The notes beneath the pieces are model-generated. The model saw only the letters and a list, made by a program, of their open reading frames with translations, did no database searches and was not told the DNA's origin. A DNA stretch of 33,152 bases from positions 1-33,152 of the forward strand of contig JAITCQ010000002.1 in assembly GCA_031283015.1 (NCBI GenBank), read 5' to 3'. Positions 7,637 through 15,299 of the stretch are shown here, piece by piece. Source of the DNA: Candidatus Methanoplasma sp. (GTDB lineage: Archaea > Thermoplasmatota > Thermoplasmata > Methanomassiliicoccales > Methanomethylophilaceae). A program made the translations under genes and the position numbers. Every line of letters starts with the position of its first letter. Position 1 is the first letter of the stretch.

Positions 7637-8412
7637 TCTGATTCCTCCGTGAAGTGATTCGGGCAGCCGCTGTCCTCCGGGATCTCAAGATCCGTCGTTG
7701 TCCCCGACAGCCCGTCATAGTACATTACGTTCCTAAGACACAATTCCCTTCTTCCTGATAATATTTTCATTGCTTCCCTGACCTGAATCGCGGCTATGAC
7801 GGAGGTCGTGGTGATCTCCGATGCGAGCTTCGGCATGAAGATTACGCCGTTCCCCGTGCATGAGAACCTTTCGTCGATGATCTTCAGGTGGCTGCCGTTG
7901 ATCCCGCATTCCAGGCAGGGGCCGGTCTCAAGCACGACCTGGACCTTCCCTCTGAACCCATCGGTGGCGCCGTCCACATAAGGGATGCCATGGTATCTTG
8001 CATGGGAGTTTACGTGAAGTCTCGCGGAGATGTTGTCGAGACATCCGAACACGATATCGAAGTTCCAGTCCTCCATATCCTGTATCCTTGAGACCACCGG
8101 GACTATCCTGGCCTCGGGATAGAGCGAGCCGGCCCTTTCCGCGACGGTCTCCGCTTTCTTTCTGCCGCCGTCACCCTCTCTAAAGAAGACGCATCTGCTG
8201 AGGTTGGATGCGACGACCTCATCCATATCAGCAACGGTGACGTTCCCGAACCCCGCGAGCAGCAAGCATTTCACAACCTCGTTCCCCAATGCGCCGGCAC
8301 CTACCACGAGACATCTGGTCTTCCGTATGCTGTCCATGTCAAGCCAGTCTATCCTCCTCATCCTGTCGAATCGATCGGTGTCGTATTCCCTTGCCTTCAC
8401 GCTAACCTTCAC
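7633..8412 (-). CDS. E1-like activating enzyme (ThiF/MoeB/UBA family)
   Basis: CLVVGAGALGNEVVKCLLLAGFGNVTVADMDEVVASNLSRCVFF (adenylation), FGCLDNISARLHVN, PCLEC + GCPNH putative Zn ligands, FSCTG candidate catalytic Cys followed by MPKLASEITTTSVIAAIQVREAMKIL; ATGA overlap with Ubl start; alternative GTG start at 8400. Confidence 0.94.
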   Translation of the reverse strand: MKVSVKAREYDTDRFDRMRRIDWLDMDSIRKTRCLVVGAGALGNEVVKCLLLAGFGNVTVADMDEVVASNLSRCVFFREGDGGRKKAETVAERAGSLYPEARIVPVVSRIQDMEDWNFDIVFGCLDNISARLHVNSHARYHGIPYVDGATDGFRGKVQVVLETGPCLECGINGSHLKIIDERFSCTGNGVIFMPKLASEITTTSVIAAIQVREAMKILSGRRELCLRNVMYYDGLSGTTTDLEIPEDSGCPNHFTEESE

Positions 8413-8420
8413 TCGCTTTT

Positions 8421-8430
8421 CGTATAAACT
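8421..8430 (-). promoter_or_regulatory. TATA-like box of E1-Ubl-E2-JAMM operon
   Basis: Minus-strand AGTTTATACG about 25 nt upstream of the GTG at 8400. Confidence 0.45.
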
Positions 8431-8605
8431 GTTGGCGGTGGGGGATATGCGGCCGTTTTAGCTTCAATAAAATAAGATCTCTGACGCAAAATAACGGGCG
8501 CAGGCCCGGTCCCGCATCATAACAACGGGTTCACTTTCGGTCAATTCGGAGCCCCCCCTAATAGGCTTTTAAGCATGTGTGAGAATGGAGCGGCGGCCGT
8601 TTTGG

Positions 8606-8746
8606 ATGGGAAGCCCGGGTTCGGTGTCTTCCGACAGACGGCGAACCCGGGACCATCTGGCAGGAGGTGATAACATCGCTGAGAACCAGAACGCCCCGAA
8701 TATACGTATTGTAATCAAGGACGTGATCATTACGATCCGTCACTGA
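8606..8746 (+). CDS. Possible 46-aa small protein MGSPGSVSSDRRRTRDHLAGGDNIAENQNAPNIRIVIKDVIITIRH
   Basis: Open frame, with strong SD-like AGGAGGTGAT inside it just before an in-frame ATC codon (8675); upstream GC-rich hairpin CCCGGGTTCG/CGAACCCGGG. Confidence 0.3.
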   Translation: MGSPGSVSSDRRRTRDHLAGGDNIAENQNAPNIRIVIKDVIITIRH

Positions 8747-8973
8747 TCCGATACGAAGCAAACTCTAATCTGCGTTGCGGGTCCGGTCCCCTCCGGGGGA
8801 CCGTTACACCTTCTGCCTGTAAGTCTATCCTACTGCATCCTTAAAAACTCTTTTATCTGCGGGATACGGGAATATCCGCGGCCCGCCGGGCGTCGGATGC
8901 CGCCGTGTGCGGCTGGGCAGTCTGTCCATACGGTCGTTAAAAGACTATAAACTATGAGAACGATGAAGCTTCG

Positions 8974-9171
8974 ATGCACACAAAACTGCCTGAGCACGAC
9001 CACTGCAGATTCTGCGGGGACCCCGTACCTTTCGAGCAGGCCTACTGCACCGAGGACTGCTATTGGAAGGACCATGCCAGAACGAAAAAGGAGAAGAAGA
9101 ACAATATCCTCTTCGTTCTGATCACGGGAGCGAGCGTGGCGGTCATAATGGCCGCCGGCATTCTTTTGTGA
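8974..9171 (+). CDS. Small zinc-ribbon protein with C-terminal transmembrane helix (DUF2116-like)
   Basis: HDHCRFCGDPVPFEQAYCTEDC (CxxC...CxxxC) then hydrophobic ILFVLITGASVAVIMAAGILL. Confidence 0.75.
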   Translation: MHTKLPEHDHCRFCGDPVPFEQAYCTEDCYWKDHARTKKEKKNNILFVLITGASVAVIMAAGILL

Positions 9172-9178
9172 CCCGCTT

Positions 9179-9982
9179 TCACAGGCGGCGGTCCTGGCCG
9201 AGGTACGGCAGGACCCTTCGTACATTGTGCACCCTCAGTATGCCTGCGCCGCTGTCCGCCGCCGCTTTGGCGGCGGCGGCGGTCGCGTCGTCCCTGTCCA
9301 TGCCTGGATAATATTTTGAAAGGAACCTTTTTCTGGACGGTCCAATGAGCACAGGATACCCATTGCCGAACCATCCGCTGTTCTCTATGATCGCCATGTC
9401 CTGTTCGGCGGTCTTCCCGAAGCCGACGCCCGGATCAAGGATGATGTTCCTTTCCTTCATCCCTTTGGCGACGGCGTGCTCCGCCCTTTCGGAGAGGAAC
9501 CTTTTGATCTCCGGAAGGGCATCGCCCGTCATCATATCCGTTCCCAGCGTCTTCGGCGTTCCGTGCATGTGCATGATCACCGTCTGGACGTCATAAGATA
9601 CCGCGACGTCCACCATCCTTTCGTCCCTCAGCCCGCAGATGTCGTTTATGACAGAGGCTCCGGCCTTTACCGCCTCCTCCGCGACGGCGGGTTTCGAGGT
9701 GTCTATCGATACGGGAATTCCTACGGACGGCGCAAGCTCCCTTATCACTTCTATGACCCTTCTTATCTCCTCTTCCGCCGGCACTGGGTCAGAACCGGGC
9801 CTCGTGGATTCCCCGCCGATGTCCAGGATGTCTGCGCCGTCCTCAACGAGACGAAAAGCATGTTCCAGCGCGCTCTTTTTGGAAAGATGCGCTCCCCCGT
9901 CCGAGAAGGAGTCGGGGGTCACGTTCAGTATTCCCATTATCAACGGGCGGCCCGCCCTTTCCCGAAGGTCGGAAAGGCGCAT
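9179..9982 (-). CDS. folP: Dihydropteroate synthase
   Basis: IMGILNVTPDSFSDGG, DILDIGGESTRPGS, INDICGL, IILDPGVGFGKT, GPSRKRF. Confidence 0.96.
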   Translation of the reverse strand: MRLSDLRERAGRPLIMGILNVTPDSFSDGGAHLSKKSALEHAFRLVEDGADILDIGGESTRPGSDPVPAEEEIRRVIEVIRELAPSVGIPVSIDTSKPAVAEEAVKAGASVINDICGLRDERMVDVAVSYDVQTVIMHMHGTPKTLGTDMMTGDALPEIKRFLSERAEHAVAKGMKERNIILDPGVGFGKTAEQDMAIIENSGWFGNGYPVLIGPSRKRFLSKYYPGMDRDDATAAAAKAAADSGAGILRVHNVRRVLPYLGQDRRL

Positions 9983-9984
9983 GG

Positions 9985-11091
9985 TCAGAGGCTGCCGTCA
10001 ACCAATTCCGTCAGATCGATTACCTTCACCTTGCGGTCTCCCGCCGCGGCTGTGAGGTTAGCGACGCAGAACGGACAGGTCGTGACTATCACGTCGGCAA
10101 AGTTCGCCTCATCCAGTCTTGTTCCGGCGATGTCCTTTGCCTCCTCCGGATAGGCGGACCTCACTCCTCCGCCTCCGCCGCAGCAGTGGCTTGCGGATTT
10201 GTTGAACTTCATCTCCTTGAAACTGATCTCCGGGAACTTCTTTAGCACTTCCCTCGGCGCGTCGTAGACCTTGCAGTGCCTTCCGAGGTGGCAGGGGTCG
10301 TGATATGTTACCTTAACATTACCCAGCGGTTTCAGTTTGAGGTCCTGTTTCGCCAGGAACTCCGCCATGTGCAGCACTTTGAACGGAACGTCCACGAACT
10401 TGGGGTACTCGATCTTGAACATCCGGTAACAGCCGGCGCAGGAGAGGATCAGCGTCTCGATCCCGAGCGCCTTTATCGCCTCCACGTTCTTCTCCATCAG
10501 CCTGACGCTTTCTTTCTCGTCGACGCCGATCCTTTGGAGGACCGAGCCGCAGCACACCTCGTCAAGGGTGGTGAAGTCCGCGCCGAGCTTCTTCAGTATA
10601 GACAGCGAGGCGGCGGCGATCTTTTTTTCTCGGTAGGTCGCTGTGCATCCCGCGAAGTATCCTATCTTTGCCTTGCGGGGTTCGATTCCTAGGGTCTTGA
10701 CCACAGATACCTTTTCCGAATACGGGTTGTCGTATTTGAGGACGCTTTCCGCGACGGCCTTATGTTTCGGAAGTATGTGCCCGCTCTCCACGAGGTCGGA
10801 GCGGCACAGCTCTATCACTTCCACGATGTCGACGTTCGAGGGGCAGCGCCTCACGCAGTCCGCGCATGTGGTGCAGGTGTACATGTTCTCCACGACGGAA
10901 TCGTCGGCCTTCAGGTCCCCGGTGAGGAGTCCGTACGTGATGATCATCCTTCCTCTCGACACCGCCGAGTCCCATCCGATCGACTTGAACGACGGACACA
11001 CGGCCTTGCAGAATCCGCACATGGTGCAGGTGGTCAGCGCGTCTTTTACTTTCTTTATCTTATCTGCTTTGAACTCACTCATCTTACTCAA
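9985..11091 (-). CDS. Fe-S oxidoreductase with two [4Fe-4S] ferredoxin motifs and CCG domains (HdrD/GlcF-like)
   Basis: TTCTMCGFCKAVCP, YTCTTCADCVRRCPSNVD, CCGSVLQRIG, CHLGRHCKVYDAPREVL, HCCGGGGG. Confidence 0.9.
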   Translation of the reverse strand: MSKMSEFKADKIKKVKDALTTCTMCGFCKAVCPSFKSIGWDSAVSRGRMIITYGLLTGDLKADDSVVENMYTCTTCADCVRRCPSNVDIVEVIELCRSDLVESGHILPKHKAVAESVLKYDNPYSEKVSVVKTLGIEPRKAKIGYFAGCTATYREKKIAAASLSILKKLGADFTTLDEVCCGSVLQRIGVDEKESVRLMEKNVEAIKALGIETLILSCAGCYRMFKIEYPKFVDVPFKVLHMAEFLAKQDLKLKPLGNVKVTYHDPCHLGRHCKVYDAPREVLKKFPEISFKEMKFNKSASHCCGGGGGVRSAYPEEAKDIAGTRLDEANFADVIVTTCPFCVANLTAAAGDRKVKVIDLTELVDGSL

Positions 11092-12325
11092 CTCTGGGTA
11101 TTGTTACGCTTCCATCCATCAGCACTATTACTCTTCCCTCCGGCCTCTGCCTGAGAGCTTCTTTAACGGCGGCGTCCACCGTCGGGAAGGGCGTGATGTT
11201 CGCCGCCCTTATCATCTCCGGGTCCAGATCGGTCACCGCCCATATCTCTGCCCAGACTGCTATCTCTGCCATCTTCGCCGCTTTGTGATAACCGAGCTTG
11301 TACTCCTTGCTCAGGTTCTCAAGCACCTTCTCCGGATCTTTGGACGAGGAAAGCTGAGTCAGGAACGTTGCGTGTCCCACGCCCTCCCTGCATTTGGATA
11401 CCATTATTATCTTGCCGCCGTCCTTGAGCGCCCACTTGCCGTTGTCCAGGGCCTTCTGGGATTGGTACAGGTCCACGTCCATGGGGTACGGCGCCACCGA
11501 TATCACTATGTCGGCCTTCTCGGGTATCGGGACGGAGAACACCTGGTTGGCCCATTCCACCGCACGGTCGAAAGCCGGGTTCAGGCTTCCCGATGCCACT
11601 TTGTAGATGTGCTGGTGGCGGTCGAGCACCATCTGTATGGAGAATATCTCCTTTCCTTTGACCACTTCCAAAGCGTCCATCATGTCCTCGTGCACGGGGT
11701 TGCCTTCCAGTACCAGGGACTGCGCCTCCTTCCTCATGGCCAGTTTGTGGTTGGTCTCTATCGTTAAGAACGACGCCACGCCGGGCAGGAAGGATTTCCT
11801 TCCTCCCGTGTATCCCGCGAAGTAGTGGGGCTCGACGCTTGTGATTATCACGAGTCTGTCGGCCTCCACGGCAATCTTGTTGACCTCCATGGGGGTGCCG
11901 TTCTTCGATCTGCCGAGGTTCACGCACTCGGATTTCTTTGCGTCATGAGATATGATCCTGTCCTTTAGGGATTGATAATGTTTTCCGAACACGAAGTCGT
12001 ACTCTTCCGGCGTCATGTCCCGGTGGGTGCCGGTGGCGATAAGATATCTGGCCTTACGGAGGTCCATCCTTTTCGAAAGCGCGTCGAACACTTTCGCGGT
12101 AGGCGTCGGCCTTGTTCCGTCGTTGACAATGAAAACGATGTCCTTCCCACCTTCCAGGAATTTGGACAGCGACGCGTACCCTATGGGGTTGTCGATGGAT
12201 TCGTTTATCACCGTGTCCGGGTCCCTGCATTCGACGTCCATTGGATAGAATGTTCCGATGTAGTTCTTATCCGGGACCTCGGTCCTTTGGACCCCGTCCT
12301 TGCCGTATTTGATATCTAGCTTCAT
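11084..12325 (-). CDS. LarA-family (DUF2088) nickel-dependent lactate racemase-like protein
   Basis: VNDGTRPTPT, IATGTHRDMT, EPHYFAGYTGGRKSFLPGVASF, NPVHEDMMDA; ATG at 12325 preferred over upstream start; overlaps HdrD-like start by 8 nt. Confidence 0.88.
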   Translation of the reverse strand: MKLDIKYGKDGVQRTEVPDKNYIGTFYPMDVECRDPDTVINESIDNPIGYASLSKFLEGGKDIVFIVNDGTRPTPTAKVFDALSKRMDLRKARYLIATGTHRDMTPEEYDFVFGKHYQSLKDRIISHDAKKSECVNLGRSKNGTPMEVNKIAVEADRLVIITSVEPHYFAGYTGGRKSFLPGVASFLTIETNHKLAMRKEAQSLVLEGNPVHEDMMDALEVVKGKEIFSIQMVLDRHQHIYKVASGSLNPAFDRAVEWANQVFSVPIPEKADIVISVAPYPMDVDLYQSQKALDNGKWALKDGGKIIMVSKCREGVGHATFLTQLSSSKDPEKVLENLSKEYKLGYHKAAKMAEIAVWAEIWAVTDLDPEMIRAANITPFPTVDAAVKEALRQRPEGRVIVLMDGSVTIPRVE

Positions 12326-12450
12326 TATTGACCGACCATGTGGATTGTCTATTCTAATATTAATTATTACTTGAGGGCGGCCGTAGGCCGCGTTGTTCAA
12401 AGCGTATCCGGAGTGATATTCTTATCTAACGAGCGTATACGTTCCCAATA

Positions 12451-13392
12451 ATGGCTTCTTTGAAGGAATTGGGGGAAAGGGAACTCATAAGGGGTATTCG
12501 GAACGTCATCAGGCAGCCGCCAGGACTGGGCCCGGGAGACGATTCGGCCGTCATCCCCCCCTTCAACGGGGGCGTCGTGGCCTGTACGGACAGCGTCACG
12601 CTCGAACGGCACTTTCCTAAGGGCATGACCTACGAAGAATTCGGATGGACGGCGGCCGCGGTGAACATAAGCGACCTCGCCGCGATGGGCGCGGTACCCG
12701 TAGGACTGCTGGCCGCGCTTACGATGCCCCCGGATCTCGATTCAGTTTCTTTATACGACATCATGGCCGGCATGGACGAATGCGCCGAGGCATTCGGAGC
12801 GTACATCTACGGCGGGGATACCAAGTTCGGAGGCGGGGCGGTATCGTGCGCGGCCATAGGTTCGCTGGAAGGCAGAACCCCTATGTTAAGATCGGGCGCG
12901 AGGCCGGGGGACATTGTGGCGGTAACGGGTTCGCTCGGATCCGCGGCTGCGGGGTTCTTCGCAATAGAGAGAGGTCTCGAAGATCTTGCGACGTCTTCTC
13001 AGCTTTTCAAACCTGCTCCCCGAGTGAGAGAGGGCGCCGCCCTGTCCGCGTCGGGTGCGGTAACGTCCTGCATCGACCTTTCGGACGGGCTTGCCGAAGG
13101 GGCAAGGAGCATATGCGGAGCCAGCCGCGTGGGGATGGACATCCACATGGCCTTCCTGCCCGAGGGAGAGGGCGTCGAGGACGTGTCCTCCGAGACCGAC
13201 GTATCAAAGGAGGAGATGATGCTGTACTGGGGCGGGGACTACGAACTGCTGTTCACCTTCGACAAGTACAAGAAGGAAGCGCTGTACGAGCACGATGTGG
13301 ATTTCTCGGTGATCGGCGTGGTCACGAACGACGACGCTCCGTACATCAACTATTTTGACAAAAGGGAGGCGATGGGCGACGGCAGGCATTAA
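12451..13392 (+). CDS. thiL: Thiamine-monophosphate kinase
   Basis: GPGDDSAVI, CTDSVTLERHFP, NISDLAAMGAVPVG, IGGDTK-like YGGDTKFG, DLSDGLAEGARSIC. Confidence 0.95.
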   Translation: MASLKELGERELIRGIRNVIRQPPGLGPGDDSAVIPPFNGGVVACTDSVTLERHFPKGMTYEEFGWTAAAVNISDLAAMGAVPVGLLAALTMPPDLDSVSLYDIMAGMDECAEAFGAYIYGGDTKFGGGAVSCAAIGSLEGRTPMLRSGARPGDIVAVTGSLGSAAAGFFAIERGLEDLATSSQLFKPAPRVREGAALSASGAVTSCIDLSDGLAEGARSICGASRVGMDIHMAFLPEGEGVEDVSSETDVSKEEMMLYWGGDYELLFTFDKYKKEALYEHDVDFSVIGVVTNDDAPYINYFDKREAMGDGRH

Positions 13393-14392
13393 TCCCAACA
13401 TCGAGGCGAGGTACTATCACCGCGACGGCGATGCGTACGTCTGCGACCTGTGCCCGCACAAATGCCGTATATCGGAGGAGGGCTTTGGGAAGTGCCAGGC
13501 GAGGAAAGGCGAGGGCGGAAGACTGATCGCCAACAATTACGGGAAGGTGTCGTCTTTCAGCGTCGACCCCATCGAGAAGAAGCCGCTGTACCATTACTAT
13601 CCGAAGAGCAAGATATTCTCCATGGGCGGGATCGGGTGCAACATGTCCTGCAAACACTGCCAGAACTATTCGATATCCAAATCCCCTTCGGGCAGGAAAC
13701 GCACCACATACGAATCACCGGAGGATATCGTGGCGTTCTGCAGAAAAGAGAAGTTCGACGCGATCGCATTCACATACAACGAACCGGTGATCTGGTTCGA
13801 GTACATCATGGACATAGTCGAAGAGGCGCCGGACCTGAGGTACGTGCTGGTGAGCAACGGCCTGATATGCGAGGAGCCGCTGAGGGAACTGTGCGGGGTC
13901 ACGGACGCCATGAACATCGACATCAAAGGATTCACCGACGAATTCTATGTGAAGATCTGCGGCGCACATCTTGCCGACGTCATGAGGTCCACCGAGATAG
14001 TGAACGAGACCGGCGTGCACCTCGAACTCACGTACTTGGTGATACCGGGGTACAACGACACCGAGAACGAGATCGAAAAATTCTCTTCCTGGGTCAGGGA
14101 CAGGTTGTCGCCGGAGACCCCCGTGCACTTCTCAAGGTTCCATCCGGACTACGAGATGATGGACGTTCCGATCACTCCTGTCGAGACCTTGTTCATGTGC
14201 AGGGAGGCCGCGATGGAATGTGGCCTGGAGTATGTTTATGTGGGAAACGTGCTGGCCGACGACGCCTCCGACACATACTGCCCGAACTGCGGAGCGCTGG
14301 TGATCCGTCGCACGGGGTACCTCGTCGACCTCGTGGCGCTGAACGGCGACCGCTGCGCCCAATGTAGGCACAGGCTCCCAATCAAAAGATGA
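13355..14392 (+). CDS. amrS: AmmeMemoRadiSam-type radical SAM enzyme
   Basis: CDLCPHKCRISEEGFGKCQARK, GCNMSCKHCQNYSIS (CxxxCxxC), EPVIWFEY; C-term YCPNCG..CAQCRH; apparent TTG start overlapping thiL. Confidence 0.92.
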   Translation: MTKGRRWATAGINPNIEARYYHRDGDAYVCDLCPHKCRISEEGFGKCQARKGEGGRLIANNYGKVSSFSVDPIEKKPLYHYYPKSKIFSMGGIGCNMSCKHCQNYSISKSPSGRKRTTYESPEDIVAFCRKEKFDAIAFTYNEPVIWFEYIMDIVEEAPDLRYVLVSNGLICEEPLRELCGVTDAMNIDIKGFTDEFYVKICGAHLADVMRSTEIVNETGVHLELTYLVIPGYNDTENEIEKFSSWVRDRLSPETPVHFSRFHPDYEMMDVPITPVETLFMCREAAMECGLEYVYVGNVLADDASDTYCPNCGALVIRRTGYLVDLVALNGDRCAQCRHRLPIKR

Positions 14393-15242
14393 GGAACAGC
14401 GGGTTCCCGATCAGGGCCACCGCGGCCGTCGCGGCGGTTATCATTATCACGAAGGGAATCATGGGAGTGACCCAGACGGCCTCATGTCCCGCCTCTTTGA
14501 GTCTGAGGTATATGTCGGCTATCTCGTCCTCTTTCGGTATCTTTATTGCGAAGGGCTCACCGTCGACGATATCCTCGAGAGGCCACACGTGGGCGTTCTC
14601 CGCTTGAGATACGGGCATCCTGTATCCGGAGAACATCTTTTTGGAAAAGCCGCCCTCCCTCGCGTTCCTCGCCACGAAATACGCCACGGCCGGGATCGCC
14701 GCCATTGCGGCGATGAACAGGACGGACACGGAAAAAACGAATATCTGGCCGACTGGGTCCGGGACGCCTATCAGCGGTGCCCCGAAGAATCGGGGGTAGA
14801 AAGGGAACATGACCGAAAGCACGATGAGGCATTTTGCGTCCGCTCCTCCTCTGACGATGCCCAGAACATACATTCCTAAGAAGATCAGATAACACAGCGG
14901 CACCGACGCCCATGCCCGGAAAACGTCCTCTTGCATGTTGCCGTACAGAGGGACGATGAAGAGCAGGGCCAGGAGGGGATAGAAAAGAAGAGGGTTGAAC
15001 TCCTTTTCCCAGAAGATATCCAGAAGGATCATCGCTGTGCCGGCCGCCAGGCAGGCGTACTCCCACCTGAATCCGGTCAGGTGCACAGAGTAAGATGCGA
15101 GCATTATCAGCCCGATGACACCCAACGCCATCCAATGCGTGTCGGAGATCTCTCTTTTTCTCCAGTCGCTTACGCTCGCCGACACCAGCACCGCCATCGT
15201 AATGATGAACGCCGATATCCCGAGCATCTCCTCCGTTTCCAC
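14382..15242 (-). CDS. Archaeal A24-type prepilin peptidase (preflagellin peptidase-like)
   Basis: SDWRKREISDTHW near N-term and GIVRGGADAKCLI (GxGD-like) with multiple TM helices. Confidence 0.85.
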   Translation of the reverse strand: METEEMLGISAFIITMAVLVSASVSDWRKREISDTHWMALGVIGLIMLASYSVHLTGFRWEYACLAAGTAMILLDIFWEKEFNPLLFYPLLALLFIVPLYGNMQEDVFRAWASVPLCYLIFLGMYVLGIVRGGADAKCLIVLSVMFPFYPRFFGAPLIGVPDPVGQIFVFSVSVLFIAAMAAIPAVAYFVARNAREGGFSKKMFSGYRMPVSQAENAHVWPLEDIVDGEPFAIKIPKEDEIADIYLRLKEAGHEAVWVTPMIPFVIMITAATAAVALIGNPLFLIF

Positions 15243-15299
15243 GGTCCGCCTAACGCCTCAACAGATATTATTTTATTCTCTCATAAGGTCCGGGTTATC

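Noticed and set aside
6414-8412. Labelling the Ubl operon as a proven antiphage (Bil/CBASS) system
   Set aside because: No cGAS/CD-NTase, effector or other defense gene in the window; neighbours are housekeeping genes, so function is open
6414-8412. Treating the operon as a simple sulfur-transfer (ThiS/MoaD) pathway
   Set aside because: Presence of a canonical E2 with catalytic Cys and DPNPxxP, plus an Rpn11-like JAMM, argues for conjugation/deconjugation rather than only sulfur carriage
8780-8805. Hairpin CGGTCCCC-TCCG-GGGGACCG as a novel element
   Set aside because: Short perfect hairpin in a short intergenic gap; most simply a terminator-like structure, no further support
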